Shown: positions 10,090 through 19,648, counted from the stretch's first letter. The stretch: 64,000 nt of DNA from Martelella mediterranea (GCA_003001975.1 PVUG01000001.1:248001-312000), one strand, 5' to 3'. Made by a program: numbers and translations. The notes: generated from the sequence alone by a model not told the origin.

Positions 10090-10928
10090 CAGCATCCGTT
10101 GGCCGACTGCTCCGAGCGGGCCTTGTCCAGAACGGCCTGTGCCGCATCGGGGTAACGCACCGGCACCTCGGCAAAGGTCGCGCAGGCGGCGTCCTTGTTA
10201 TCCATACCGGCCAGCGACTGGCCGAGCTTCAGCAGCATTTCCGGGGCCTTGTCGGAATTGCCATAGGCCTTGTAGGCGTTGAGGAAGGTCTTGGCGGCCT
10301 CGTTGTATTTCTGCTGGGCCAGCATCGATTCGCCAAGCCAGAAGCTCGCATCGGGAATGAGCGGGCTGTCGGGGTAGCTCAGCACAAACTCGCCAAAGGC
10401 ATTTTCGGCCTGCGGATAATCGCCGGACAGGACGAGATTATAGGCCGTGTTGTAGAAGGCGGCATCGTCACCGCCCCCTTCCGCCCCCTCGGGCAGGTCC
10501 GGCGAAACATCGCCGGGAATGGTCGCATCATTCATCGCGCTGTCGGGCATGGGCGGCGGATTGTCGATCGAAGCCGCCTCATTGTCAGTCCCGTTGTCCG
10601 GCGATGGTTCGGATGATGAAGGCGCGGACGGCGTTGCCATGCCGCTTTCCAGATCCTGCAGGCGGAATTCCATATCCTCCTGCAATTTGCGGATCCGCTC
10701 CTCCATCTGCAGCATCTGAAAGCTCAGATCCTCGACCTGGCCGTTGAGGTTCCTGACCTGCTCTTCAAGCTGCATGATCCGCATGGCAGGATCGGTCGCC
10801 TGGACCTGAACGGTCTGGGGCTGCGTGTTGCCTCTTGCCGGAAACACCGAAAAGCCGGCAGCCCCAGCACTTGCCTGCATCCCTAAAAAGGCGCTCCCCG
10901 CCAACAGACATAAAAATGCTTTTCTCAT
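10089..10928 (-). CDS. cpoB: Tol-Pal system protein CpoB (YbgF)
   Basis: Periplasmic partner of TolA that links the Tol-Pal machine to peptidoglycan synthesis during division. The 279-residue protein has a signal peptide (MRKAFLCLLAGSAFLG...ASAGA), a coiled coil near 45-95 (MRIMQLEEQVRNLNGQVEDL), an acidic/Pro-Ser linker, and C-terminal TPR repeats starting near YNTAYNLVLSGDY. It lies downstream of pal beyond a terminator hairpin and overlaps tilS by one base. Confidence 0.93.
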   Translation of the reverse strand: MRKAFLCLLAGSAFLGMQASAGAAGFSVFPARGNTQPQTVQVQATDPAMRIMQLEEQVRNLNGQVEDLSFQMLQMEERIRKLQEDMEFRLQDLESGMATPSAPSSSEPSPDNGTDNEAASIDNPPPMPDSAMNDATIPGDVSPDLPEGAEGGGDDAAFYNTAYNLVLSGDYPQAENAFGEFVLSYPDSPLIPDASFWLGESMLAQQKYNEAAKTFLNAYKAYGNSDKAPEMLLKLGQSLAGMDNKDAACATFAEVPVRYPDAAQAVLDKARSEQSANGC

Positions 10929-11030
10929 GATCCCTTCCTAAAGCCGGTAAAATGGACTTGCGTGTCGTCGGACACGATATTTCCGGCCATATTTAGATCA
11001 AAAAGCACTTTCTTGCACTGCAGACACAAA

Positions 11031-11053
11031 AAAACCGGCCAAAAGCCGGTTTT
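11031..11053 (-). terminator. terminator hairpin between pal and cpoB
   Basis: Stem CCGGC/GCCGG (11035-11039 with 11045-11049), extended by A-T pairs into A and T runs on both sides, so it can act in either direction. It begins 22 bp after the pal stop and separates pal from cpoB; cpoB may be served by read-through or its own promoter. Confidence 0.7.
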
Positions 11054-11074
11054 TCTTCATATCCATTGGCCGGA

Positions 11075-11620
11075 TCAGCTTCCGGCGCCACCCAGCACGG
11101 TGACCGTACGACGGTTCTGCGACCAGCAGGAAATGTTGTCGCAGACAGCGACAGGCCGTTCCTTGCCGTAGGAGATCGTCGAAATCCGGTTGGCGGGAAT
11201 ACCGCGCGAAACCAGGTAGTTCTTGGTCGCCGTGGCACGCCGTGCGCCAAGCGCAAGGTTATATTCGCGTGTGCCGCGCTCGTCGGCATGACCGGCAATG
11301 CGGATCGAATAGCTGGTATAGCGCTGCAGCCACTGGGCCTGTTTGTCGAGCGTCTGGGCGGCAATCGGGGTGATCGCGGCCGAATCGGTCTCGAAATAGA
11401 CCGTATCGCCGACATTGAGGTCAAAATCCTGAGTGGTGCCGGGAGAGGCAACACCGGCATTGGCGCCCGCCACACCCTGACCGCCGCTACCGGGCAGGTT
11501 TTCCTGTTTGGATGCGCAGCCGGCAAGGCCGAGCGCCATCACCGCACAGAGCGCAACAACGGCAGGTCTCATCGCTTTCTTCCTCGAAAGGCCTTCAAAT
11601 CCAAGCATAGCTCGGCTCAT
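11075..11620 (-). CDS. pal: peptidoglycan-associated lipoprotein Pal
   Basis: Outer-membrane lipoprotein that binds peptidoglycan and is moved by TolB/TolA to draw in the envelope at division. The 181-residue protein has a signal with lipobox LAGC (modified Cys near 35), a short Gly/Ala linker, and an OmpA-like domain with YFETDSAAI and the peptidoglycan-binding HADERGTREYN. The start at 11620 has a strong AAGGAGAG site. It follows tolB after a 210-bp gap. Confidence 0.96.
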   Translation of the reverse strand: MSRAMLGFEGLSRKKAMRPAVVALCAVMALGLAGCASKQENLPGSGGQGVAGANAGVASPGTTQDFDLNVGDTVYFETDSAAITPIAAQTLDKQAQWLQRYTSYSIRIAGHADERGTREYNLALGARRATATKNYLVSRGIPANRISTISYGKERPVAVCDNISCWSQNRRTVTVLGGAGS

Positions 11621-11830
11621 TACCGCTCTCCTTCAAGCGTTCCAATTTCGTGTCCGACACCGGAAAATCGGTTCAGGTACGCCATGATAACCGATGGTCT
11701 GCCGATCGGTTGCGCAACGTCTGCGACAGACCGGTCAATGTCGACACATGCCTAGCAAATCGCCGTTAACCACCCCTCAACGAAGATCGTTAACAAACAG
11801 TAAATGTACAGCCGAAAACCGCCTTCGCCG

Positions 11831-13138
11831 CTACTCCAGAAGCGGCGACCAGGCCGGGTCCGAAGCATAATCGGGCGTTGAAATCCGCTGTTCATTGTAG
11901 CCCGTAAGGTCGATGGAATAAAGGTGTGGACCGCCCTCGCCGGCATTCTGACGGAAGAACATCAGGACGCGGCCATTCGGCGCCCATGTCGGACCTTCAT
12001 TGTGGAAGCCGGTGGTCAGGATACGCTCGCCGCTGCCGTCAGGCTTCATCACGCCGATGGAGAACTTGCCCCCGGACTGTTTGGTGAACGCGATCAGGTC
12101 ACCGCGCGGCGACCATACCGGCGTCGAATAGCTGCCGTCGCCAAAGGAGATACGGTGCTGGTTCGAGCCATCGGCGTTCATGACGTAAAGCTGCTGGCGG
12201 CCGCCGCGGTCGCTCTCGAACACAATCTGGTTGCCGTCGGGCGCATAGGACGGCGAGGTATCGATGGCGGAGGTACTGGTCAGCCGCGTCGTGGCCCGGG
12301 TCCTGAGATCCATGGTGTAGATATTGGCATTACCGTCCTGCTGCAGGCTCATGATGATGCGCTGGCCGTTCGGTGAAAACCGCGGTGCAAAGGTCATTCC
12401 CGGGAAATTGCCGACGACCTCGCGCTGTCCCGTCTCCAACTGCAGCAGGTAGACGCGCGGCTGGTCGTTTTCATAGGACATGTAGGTGACTTCCTGCCGG
12501 TTCGGCGAGAACCGCGGCGTGAGCACCATATACTGACCATCCGTCAGCATGCGCACATTGTGGCCGTCCTGATCCATAATCGCGAGCTGGCGCTTGCGGT
12601 CGGTCTTCGGGCCGCTTTCGGAAACATAGACGATGCGGCTGTCGAAATAGCCCTGCTCACCCGTCAGCGCCTGATAGATCGAATCGGCAATGATGTGGGC
12701 AACGCGACGCCAGTTGTCGGGCTGGGTGAAAAACTGCTGGCCGATGATCTGCTGGCCGGCATAGGTATCCCAGAGCCTGAACTCCGAACGCAGACGGCCG
12801 TCCGGCTCACGGGTAACCCGGCCGACGACCAGAGCTTCGGCATTGATCAGCCGCCAATCCTCGAAACGCGGTGTCTGATCCGGATCGTTGATCTGCTGGA
12901 TGAAGGCCGAGCGGTCAACCGCCTTGAACAGACCCGAGCGCTCGAGATCGTCGGCGATCACGCCGGAAATATCCGTTCCCAGCCCGTCATCCGATATGAA
13001 ATCGGTAATCGCGATCGGCAGCGGCTGGACATTGCCGCGCGAAATGTCGATTTCGACCAGCGCATTGGCCGGTGCGACGAACAGAAGGCCGAAACCGGCC
13101 CAGGCGACGGAAAGAAATACGAGACAGCGTTTAAGCAT
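11831..13138 (-). CDS. tolB: Tol-Pal system beta-propeller protein TolB
   Basis: Periplasmic protein that shuttles between Pal and TolA. The 435 residues comprise a signal peptide ([19 protein letters not shown]...ANA), an N-terminal alpha/beta domain beginning [17 protein letters not shown], and a six-bladed propeller with repeated FSPNG/YAPDG/WSPRGD motifs from about residue 190. Typical length. It lies between tolA and pal in the canonical order. Confidence 0.96.
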   Translation of the reverse strand: MLKRCLVFLSVAWAGFGLLFVAPANALVEIDISRGNVQPLPIAITDFISDDGLGTDISGVIADDLERSGLFKAVDRSAFIQQINDPDQTPRFEDWRLINAEALVVGRVTREPDGRLRSEFRLWDTYAGQQIIGQQFFTQPDNWRRVAHIIADSIYQALTGEQGYFDSRIVYVSESGPKTDRKRQLAIMDQDGHNVRMLTDGQYMVLTPRFSPNRQEVTYMSYENDQPRVYLLQLETGQREVVGNFPGMTFAPRFSPNGQRIIMSLQQDGNANIYTMDLRTRATTRLTSTSAIDTSPSYAPDGNQIVFESDRGGRQQLYVMNADGSNQHRISFGDGSYSTPVWSPRGDLIAFTKQSGGKFSIGVMKPDGSGERILTTGFHNEGPTWAPNGRVLMFFRQNAGEGGPHLYSIDLTGYNEQRISTPDYASDPAWSPLLE

Positions 13139-13217
13139 GGCAGGACAGGCCTTTCAGCGTTGATTGCGTCGGTCTGATGCGGATGGCGATACCGGTCCGC
13201 AGTCCTCCGGTTAAAAG

Positions 13218-14372
13218 TTAAAGCATCTGGCTTGGATCAAAGTTCACGATAACTTCGCTCCAGGCGTCATATTTTTCTGGCGGAAGTTGGACGAAGGGCG
13301 AGGATTTCAGCACCGCACGGCGGGCGCCGCCGGCGAGAATCCGCCGTGCGCTTTCACTTCCCCCCGTTGCCGTCACCTCTGGCGCTCCGACAATCGCACC
13401 GGACGGATCGAGCCTCATGTGTATGCGTATGCGCACCCCTTCCGCGCCATCAAGACCGGCCAGGATCGACCAGTTGCGCTGGATCTGACCGCGCAGCGCA
13501 TCCAGCTCGCTCTGGGAAAGCTGGGCATTGCTGGTGTTGCGTTCCGTCCCCAGCGCCGCCGGTGTTTCGCTGCGCTGTGCGCCGCCGCCGGTTGCCTCGG
13601 TCCGGTTCAGGAGCGCGGCAATGTCGTCGACATTGAAGTCATCTTCTTCCGTCGTGGTCGAGGCCGTGGTCTGGCTGTCGGTGCGCTGTGCCTGTGCCGT
13701 GCGGGTTTGCTGTGCCGGTTCGGGCGGACGCCGTGTCGGCAGCGGCGCCTGGTCCGGGAAGGCCAGTTCCGGCTCTTCGGGTTCGGCAGGTGCTTCCGGT
13801 TCCGGCTCGGGCGCAGCGGTCTCGGTGGGTTCCGGTGTCGGCGCCGGGGCCGGTTCGGGAACCTCTGCGGCCTCGGGCTGAGGCGCCGGTGCGGGTTCAG
13901 GTGATGGCGTCGGTTCGGGCGCAGGCGTTGGCTCCGGCGCGGGTGCAGGCTCCGGCGCGGGTGCAGGTTCCGGGCGCTCGGCGGGCGTGGGCGGCGGCGT
14001 TTCGGCCACGTCTTCCTGCGGCGCCGGCTCCGGTGTTTCAGCAGCCGACGGCGTCGGAAGTACCGCCTGGTCCTGCTCGACATCGGCAGGCGCCGCCTCC
14101 GGCGCGCTATTCAGGTCGATATCGTTTTCACCGACATTCTGCGCATCGGCCACCTGATCCTGCCGCCGCGTCGGGATCGGCGCGGCAATGTCGGCAAGAT
14201 CGGCATTTTCATCGCCTTGCTGCACCTGCGTGACGTCCTCCACCGGGATCAGCGTCACCGGCAATGCATCAACATCCGCCACTTCCATCGATGGCGGCGT
14301 GCCGAGCAGAAACACTGCCCAGCCAATGACCAGACAGTGGAGAACAAAAGAGATGGCAAGGCTGCGCGTCAT
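13218..14372 (-). CDS. tolA: Tol-Pal system protein TolA
   Basis: Inner-membrane protein that couples the proton-driven TolQR motor to TolB-Pal. The 384 residues start with one N-terminal membrane anchor (about 4-24). A long periplasmic linker from about 100 to 210 is almost entirely Pro, Glu and Ala with repeated PAPEP units, and the C-terminal TonB/TolA-type domain begins near 285 (LDALRGQIQRNWS...). The linker is Pro/Glu-rich rather than the Ala/Lys helical type of enterics. tolR ends 9 bp upstream. Confidence 0.93.
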   Translation of the reverse strand: MTRSLAISFVLHCLVIGWAVFLLGTPPSMEVADVDALPVTLIPVEDVTQVQQGDENADLADIAAPIPTRRQDQVADAQNVGENDIDLNSAPEAAPADVEQDQAVLPTPSAAETPEPAPQEDVAETPPPTPAERPEPAPAPEPAPAPEPTPAPEPTPSPEPAPAPQPEAAEVPEPAPAPTPEPTETAAPEPEPEAPAEPEEPELAFPDQAPLPTRRPPEPAQQTRTAQAQRTDSQTTASTTTEEDDFNVDDIAALLNRTEATGGGAQRSETPAALGTERNTSNAQLSQSELDALRGQIQRNWSILAGLDGAEGVRIRIHMRLDPSGAIVGAPEVTATGGSESARRILAGGARRAVLKSSPFVQLPPEKYDAWSEVIVNFDPSQML

Positions 14373-14381
14373 GGCGAAAGA

Positions 14382-14834
14382 TCAGCTATCCTGTTCCTGC
14401 AGGGTCACCAGTCCGATATTCTTGAAACCGGCCGCGGAAATCCGCGCCATGACCTGCATCACCGTGCCGTAACCGGCACTGGCATCGCCGCGCACATAGA
14501 TACGCTCGCTGTAGCCGGTGGTGGCAATCGCCTCGAGCTTCGGCACGACTTCATCGATCCCGATCTCGGTCTCCTGCAGGAAGATCTGGCCTTCCGGATT
14601 GACCGAAATCGTGATCGGCTGGGTATCGGAGTTAAGCGCCTGCGCCTGCGTTTCCGGCAGATCGATCGGCACGCCGACGGTCATCATCGGTGCGGCGACC
14701 ATGAAGATGATCAAAAGCACCAGCATGACGTCGACGAGCGGCGTCACGTTGATTTCGCTGACAGGACCGCGGCGGCCGCGCCTGCGTCCGCGGCGGCTTC
14801 CGCCTGTCGCACTTGTTCCTGCGGTCATTCCCAT
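14382..14834 (-). CDS. tolR: Tol-Pal system protein TolR (ExbD family)
   Basis: Inner-membrane motor component with TolQ. The 150-residue protein has a Gly/Arg-rich cytoplasmic start, one membrane segment near 26-47 preceded by INVTPLVDVMLVLL, whose Asp is the proton-path residue of the family, and a periplasmic domain containing YVRGDASAGYGTVMQVM. It sits 21 bp after tolQ and 9 bp before tolA, clearly in one transcript. Confidence 0.96.
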   Translation of the reverse strand: MGMTAGTSATGGSRRGRRRGRRGPVSEINVTPLVDVMLVLLIIFMVAAPMMTVGVPIDLPETQAQALNSDTQPITISVNPEGQIFLQETEIGIDEVVPKLEAIATTGYSERIYVRGDASAGYGTVMQVMARISAAGFKNIGLVTLQEQDS

Positions 14835-14855
14835 ATCGCTATCCCCTTCCAGGCT

Positions 14856-15575
14856 TTATTCCGCAGCCGGGCGCGACTGGAGTTTCTCATCGATCTGGCG
14901 CGACAGGATCGCGGCAAATTCGTCGGCAAAGCCTTCCATGCGGCCAATCAGCTTGCCGGAATCGGCAGAGAGCTTGTTATAGGCGATAACGGCGGGAATA
15001 GCCGCGACCAGACCAATGGCGGTGGCCAGCAGCGCTTCGGCAATACCGGGAGCGACGACGGCGAGATTGGTCGATTTCGAACCGGCAATTGCCTGGAACG
15101 AGGTCATGATACCGACCACCGTGCCGAACAGACCGACGAAGGGGGCGGCAGAACCGGTACTGGCCAGAAAGCCGAGACGGGCCTCGAGTTTGTCCGATTC
15201 GCGCTGGATGGCCACATCCATCGCCTTTTCAACGCGCATCTGCAGGCCGACCGGCGCGCGGGCGCCGCGTTCGAAGGATTTTTTCCATTCGCGCATGGCG
15301 GCCACGAAAACCGCGGACATGCCGGAGGTCTTGCGCTCGGAAAGATTCGAATAGAGTTTTTCCAGCGACGTGCCCGACCAGAAGGCATCCTCGAACTGGT
15401 TATAGGCGCGGCGTTCCTTGTTGTAGGCAATGATCTTCTCGATCACGATCGCCCACGTCCAGACCGAAGCGGCAATCAGGCCGATCATCACCAGTTTGAC
15501 GATCAATCCGGCCTGCATGAAGAGCGCCAGCAAGCCGACATCGGCGTGTGCTGCTTCCAACCCAAGCTGTTCCAT
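14856..15575 (-). CDS. tolQ: Tol-Pal system protein TolQ (ExbB/MotA family)
   Basis: Stator-like inner-membrane subunit that uses the proton gradient to energise TolA. The 239-residue protein has three membrane segments, about 18-40, 130-155 and 165-195. The second and third carry ASTGSAAPFVGLFGTVVGI and IAEALLATAIGLVAAIPAV, the ExbB signature. First gene of the tolQRAB-pal block; the 328-bp gap upstream holds a CtrA-like site. Confidence 0.96.
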   Translation of the reverse strand: MEQLGLEAAHADVGLLALFMQAGLIVKLVMIGLIAASVWTWAIVIEKIIAYNKERRAYNQFEDAFWSGTSLEKLYSNLSERKTSGMSAVFVAAMREWKKSFERGARAPVGLQMRVEKAMDVAIQRESDKLEARLGFLASTGSAAPFVGLFGTVVGIMTSFQAIAGSKSTNLAVVAPGIAEALLATAIGLVAAIPAVIAYNKLSADSGKLIGRMEGFADEFAAILSRQIDEKLQSRPAAE

Positions 15576-15903
15576 GTGACGTAAGTCCTTGAATATAGGG
15601 GCCCGGCTTACCGGGCGGGTACAGTTAGAGCCGCCTGCGAGTCAGTTTCGGTTTACGATGGGATTTGCAGAAGTGCACATATCAGCTCCATCTCGTACAA
15701 AAACGTGGTGAAAGCTGGGCAAACCGGCCCGAAATCCCGCTTCTCGCATGAAACATGATCATGGTTAACACCCGGTTACCGGCGGTCCCGGAGACCCTGA
15801 AACCTATGGCAGCTAGTCAAAATCACGACCCCGCAAAGCGGCGGCGAAATTCCTTCACATAATACTCATGTTTTAGCAAGCCCGCGATTGTCAAGCTTTT
15901 GGC
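15576..15903. other. intergenic region between ybgC and tolQ
   Basis: About 328 bases with no credible gene. It contains the CtrA-like motif at 15765-15779 and presumably the tolQ promoter. The gap is larger than expected inside a ybgC-tol operon and suggests tolQRAB-pal has its own transcription start. Confidence 0.5.
15765..15779. promoter_or_regulatory. CtrA-like site TTAA-N7-TTAC upstream of tolQ
   Basis: Matches the CtrA consensus TTAA-N7-TTAA at seven of eight fixed positions, with correct 7-nt spacing, 190 bp upstream of the tolQ start. Regulation by CtrA is inferred from the motif only. Confidence 0.4.
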
Positions 15904-16368
15904 TTATTCGCCCTGCCCGCCAAGCAATGTCCGGGCAAGTTCATCCGGCATCCGTCGGGCGCGTCCGTGCTTGTTGATCACCACCACCGTGACGGTCGCC
16001 GTCGTCAACAGCACGCCGTTGGCCGAGATCGACTGCTCCAGCACCATGCGCGCACCGGTCACCCTCGCCGTCGTCGTGGTGATCTCCAGAATATCGTCCA
16101 TGCGGGCCGGACGGATGAATTTGAGGTCCATGTGGTGGACCGCAAATGCCAGCCCTTCCTCATCGATCGTATAAAGCGTGCGCTGCTCGACACCGAGGCA
16201 GCGCAGGTAATCGGTGCGGCCGCGTTCGAAAAAATGAAGATAGCGGGCGTGATAGACGACACCTGAAAAATCGGTGTCCTCATAATAGACCCGCTGGCGC
16301 AGATGATGTTTTCCGGGTTCGAGCCAACCGCTCAGATCCGATGTATTTTCACCGCTTTTTTCCGTCAT
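15904..16368 (-). CDS. ybgC: acyl-CoA thioesterase YbgC (hotdog fold)
   Basis: Small cytosolic thioesterase usually encoded with tolQRAB-pal; enteric homologues hydrolyse short acyl-CoA and associate with phospholipid-synthesis enzymes. The 154 residues include YYEDTDFSGVVYHARYLHFF, with the catalytic Asp of the 4-hydroxybenzoyl-CoA thioesterase family, followed by ERGRTDYLR. ATG 16368 has GAGG six nt upstream; the ATG at 16380 has no such site. In relatives ruvB normally lies next to ybgC; here sqdB does. Confidence 0.92.
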   Translation of the reverse strand: MTEKSGENTSDLSGWLEPGKHHLRQRVYYEDTDFSGVVYHARYLHFFERGRTDYLRCLGVEQRTLYTIDEEGLAFAVHHMDLKFIRPARMDDILEITTTTARVTGARMVLEQSISANGVLLTTATVTVVVINKHGRARRMPDELARTLLGGQGE

Positions 16369-16564
16369 GCCGGACCTCATTGAAGCGTTTTCGGCTCTCT
16401 CCTAATCCAGAGCGGAGCGGCTTCGCAACCGTAAAACCGGCAACGGAAAGGGTCCGGCCTGCGGCATCAGTATCGATTGCGTAAAAAAAACATTGCATTT
16501 ATGTCATACTGGAGTCGGTTAACATCGAAATTCACTGCATGAGAAAACAGATCGGAGTGGCTCC

Positions 16565-17785
16565 ATGAAAATTGCGGTTATGGGCGGAGACGGGTTCATC
16601 GGATGGCCTACGTCGCTGCATCTGTCTGATGCCGGACACGAAATCCATATCATCGACAATCTGTCGCGGCGCTGGATAGACACCGAACTCGGCGTTCAGT
16701 CGCTCACCCCGATGGACTCCATTCAGGAGCGCACCCGTATCTGGCACGCCGAAACCGGCCGCCGGATTCATTTTCATCTCATCGACCTCGCCAAGGATTA
16801 TGAAATCCTGAAGAAGTGGCTGGAGGATGAGAAGCCGGACGCCATCATCCATTTCGCCGAACAGCGCGCAGCCCCCTACTCGATGAAGTCCGACCGCCAC
16901 AAGAACTATACGGTCGACAACAATGTGAATGCGACGCACAACCTGTTGAACGCGCTCGTCGAGATCGACCTCGACGCCCATGTCATCCATCTCGGCACCA
17001 TGGGCGTTTACGGCTATTCGACCGTCGGCGCGGCCATCCCGGAAGGTTATCTGCCGGTCGATATCGAGGCCACGACGGGCGAAAAGGTTTCCCAGGAAAT
17101 CCTCTACCCCGCCAATCCCGGCTCGATCTACCACATGACCAAGTGCCTGGATCAGCTGCTGTTCGCCTTCTATGCCAAGAATGACGGGCTTCGGATCACC
17201 GACCTGCATCAGGGCATTGTCTGGGGCACCCACACCGAACAGACCAAGCGCCACGAACAGCTGATCAACCGCTTCGACTATGACGGTGATTACGGCACGG
17301 TGCTGAACCGCTTCCTGATTCAGGCGGCAATCGGCTATCCGCTGACCGTTCACGGCGTCGGCGGCCAGACCCGCGCCTTCATCCATATTCAGGATTCGGT
17401 GCGCTGTATCGAGCTGGCGCTCAACAATCCGCCGGAGCGCAACAGCCGCGTTGAAATCTTCAACCAGATGACCGAGACCCACCGGGTGCGCGATCTGGCC
17501 AAGATGATCTCGGAAATGAGCGGCACCGAAATCGCCTGGCTGCCCAACCCGCGCAAGGAAGCGCCGGAAAACGAACTGATCGTCAAGAACGACAAGTTCC
17601 TCTCGCTCGGCCTCAACCCGACGACGCTGAAGGAAGGTCTTCTGGAAGAGATCGTCGACATCGCCAAGAAATATGCCTACCGCGTCGACCGCAAGCGTGT
17701 TCCGGCCGTTTCGGCATGGACCAAGGATATTGCCACGACGATCAATCGCGATCCGGAAGGCAAGTCGCTGAAATCGGTTTCGTGA
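16565..17785 (+). CDS. sqdB: UDP-sulfoquinovose synthase
   Basis: Makes UDP-sulfoquinovose from UDP-glucose and sulfite, the head-group donor of the sulfolipid SQDG. The 406-residue short-chain dehydrogenase-type protein has the NAD motif GGDGFIG (7-13) followed by WPTSLHLS, typical of SqdB, an AEQRAAPYSM segment, and the catalytic pair Y189/K193 in IYHMTK. First gene of a tight sqdBDC operon (4-bp gap to sqdD). Sulfolipid often replaces phospholipid under phosphate limitation; one ATGTCAT heptamer lies upstream but no convincing PHO box. Confidence 0.95.
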   Translation: MKIAVMGGDGFIGWPTSLHLSDAGHEIHIIDNLSRRWIDTELGVQSLTPMDSIQERTRIWHAETGRRIHFHLIDLAKDYEILKKWLEDEKPDAIIHFAEQRAAPYSMKSDRHKNYTVDNNVNATHNLLNALVEIDLDAHVIHLGTMGVYGYSTVGAAIPEGYLPVDIEATTGEKVSQEILYPANPGSIYHMTKCLDQLLFAFYAKNDGLRITDLHQGIVWGTHTEQTKRHEQLINRFDYDGDYGTVLNRFLIQAAIGYPLTVHGVGGQTRAFIHIQDSVRCIELALNNPPERNSRVEIFNQMTETHRVRDLAKMISEMSGTEIAWLPNPRKEAPENELIVKNDKFLSLGLNPTTLKEGLLEEIVDIAKKYAYRVDRKRVPAVSAWTKDIATTINRDPEGKSLKSVS

Positions 17786-17789
17786 TCTG

Positions 17790-18650
17790 ATGACTGATCC
17801 TGCAAACGAAGGCGTCCGCCGCAGCGCGGACGCCAAGGCCCCCTTTGCCTTCGTCACACTGGTGACCAACGCCGATTACGCCATGGGCGCGCTGGCGTTG
17901 GCGCGGTCGATCTTTCTGACCGGCACGCCGGCCGATGTTGTCGTGCTGCATACCGGCGGCACGCCCGAGGAAAGCCTGAAACAGCTCGAGGATATCGGCT
18001 GCCGGCTGATCGGCGTCGACCATCTGCCGTTATCGGAAGCCTTCAATGCCCGCCATGCGCGCCGCGAAGTTCACGACAATGCCCCCTTCACCAAGGGCCG
18101 CAAGCCGGACTTCCACACGCCGCTCGACAATTTCTGCAAGATCAGGCTCTGGCAGCTGATCGAATACCACGCCACCGTGTTCATCGATGCCGATGCGATC
18201 GTGCTGAAGAATATCGACAAGCTGTTCTTCTACCCGGAATTTTCCGCAGCCCCCAATGTCTATGAAAGCGTTGCGGATTTTCACCGGCTGAATTCCGGCG
18301 TGTTTGTCGCCCGGCCGGACATGGCGACCTATGAGGCCATGCTGGAAGCGCTCGATGCGCCGGATGCCTTCTGGCGCCGCACCGACCAGACCTTCCTTCA
18401 GGAATTCTTTCCTGACTGGCACGGCCTGCCGGTATTCATGAACATGCTGCAATATGTCTGGTTCAACCTGCCGGACCTCTGGAACTGGTCCGATATCGGC
18501 GTGCTGCACTACCAGTATGAAAAGCCGTGGGAGGACGACCACCCCCGCGCCGAACAACTGAAACCGCTGATCGATCTCTGGTGGGCCTATTTCGACGGCG
18601 ACAAGATTCCGGATATCGCAACGCTCGAAAACCCGAAAAAACCGGCATGA
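17790..18650 (+). CDS. sqdD: SqdD-type glycosyltransferase (sulfolipid synthesis)
   Basis: A 286-residue glycogenin/GT8-like enzyme, in this operon the likely transferase that moves sulfoquinovose from UDP-sulfoquinovose onto diacylglycerol. It has a GT8-type start (VTLVTNADYAMGALALARS near 24-42), the DxD motif D133-A-D135 in VFIDADAIVLKN, LNSGVFVARP, and a C-terminal HYQYEKPW. Assignment follows the fold and the sqdB-sqdD-sqdC order known from Rhodobacter and Sinorhizobium. Its stop overlaps the sqdC start as ATGA. Confidence 0.88.
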   Translation: MTDPANEGVRRSADAKAPFAFVTLVTNADYAMGALALARSIFLTGTPADVVVLHTGGTPEESLKQLEDIGCRLIGVDHLPLSEAFNARHARREVHDNAPFTKGRKPDFHTPLDNFCKIRLWQLIEYHATVFIDADAIVLKNIDKLFFYPEFSAAPNVYESVADFHRLNSGVFVARPDMATYEAMLEALDAPDAFWRRTDQTFLQEFFPDWHGLPVFMNMLQYVWFNLPDLWNWSDIGVLHYQYEKPWEDDHPRAEQLKPLIDLWWAYFDGDKIPDIATLENPKKPA

Positions 18651-19564
18651 AGCACATTTTCGTCAGTGGCGGCACCGGTCTGGCCGGTCGCTATATCGTG
18701 GAGGGATGTCTTGCGGCAGGCCACAAAGTCACGGTTGCCGGGCGCAAGCCGCCGGCAGACGGGCTGTTTTCCCCGGTCGTCGCCCACCGGCCACTGGACC
18801 TTGCGGCGAAAAGCGTTCCCGGCGCGCTGTTTGACGGGATCGACGCATTCGTCCACGCTGCTTTCTCCCATGTGCCGGGTCGCTATCGCGGCGGCGAGGG
18901 AGACGATCCGGCCGGTTTTGTGAAGCTGAATGTCAATGGCAGCATTGCCCTGTTCGAAGCTGCCCGGGCGGCCGGGGTGCGGCATTGCGTTTTTCTGTCG
19001 AGCCGTGCCGTGTTTGACGGCTATCCTGATGCAACGCCTTTGCCGGAGACCCTTGTGCCCAATCCGGCAAGCCTTTACGGCACCATCAAGTTCGAAACCG
19101 AAAAGGCGCTTGCAGCCCTTGCCAGACCCGGCTTCGTACCGGTGAGTCTGCGCGCCACCGGCATTTACGGCGACCTGTTTCCCAACAAGTGGGAAGCACT
19201 TTTCGAAAACTATCTCGCAGGCCGGACGATCGAACCAAGAGCGGGCAGCGAATTGCACGGACGCGATCTTGCGGACGCGGTTCTGGCCGTTCTCGGCGCG
19301 CCGATCCCCAAGGTTTCGGGAAAAGCGCTCCACGTCTCCGATATCGTGGTCGACAACCACACGATCCTTGCGCCGCTGAAGGCGGCTCTTGCCTCGCCTC
19401 ACGCACTCCCCGCACGCGCCGATCATGACCGCATCAATGTGATGGCGACCAGCCGGCTCAATGCGCTTGGCTGGCGCACGGGCGGCATTCCGCTTTTCAG
19501 CGCCACGCTGCAAACGCTGGTCGAGGGTTTTCTGGCCCGGCAGGACGGCCGCGAACATTCATGA
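18647..19564 (+). CDS. sqdC: SqdC-type NAD(P)-dependent epimerase/reductase
   Basis: Third gene of the sulfolipid operon. The 305-residue extended short-chain dehydrogenase begins MKHIFVSGGTGLAGRYIVEG (nucleotide-binding GGTGLAG at 8-14) and has YGTIKFETEKAL with the Tyr-x3-Lys pair. SqdC is a reductase-like accessory protein of sulfoquinovose lipid synthesis whose exact reaction is not settled. Start ATG 18647 lies in the ATGA overlap with sqdD, and upstream codons in this frame are an unconserved extension. Confidence 0.85.
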   Translation: MKHIFVSGGTGLAGRYIVEGCLAAGHKVTVAGRKPPADGLFSPVVAHRPLDLAAKSVPGALFDGIDAFVHAAFSHVPGRYRGGEGDDPAGFVKLNVNGSIALFEAARAAGVRHCVFLSSRAVFDGYPDATPLPETLVPNPASLYGTIKFETEKALAALARPGFVPVSLRATGIYGDLFPNKWEALFENYLAGRTIEPRAGSELHGRDLADAVLAVLGAPIPKVSGKALHVSDIVVDNHTILAPLKAALASPHALPARADHDRINVMATSRLNALGWRTGGIPLFSATLQTLVEGFLARQDGREHS

Positions 19565-19648
19565 AATTGATCTGACCGCCGATCAATACTATGTGCGACG
19601 TGCTATCGTCCCACACCCCGGGACATCAATGACCAACAGGATTTATCA

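Noticed and set aside
11760-11800. Paired GTTAAC motifs between tolB and pal as a CtrA site
   Set aside because: The TTAA pair is not spaced by 7 nt; only half-sites are present.
16500-16530. Possible PHO box upstream of sqdB
   Set aside because: One heptamer ATGTCAT is close to CTGTCAT, but the partner half-site at the correct spacing is poor on either side.
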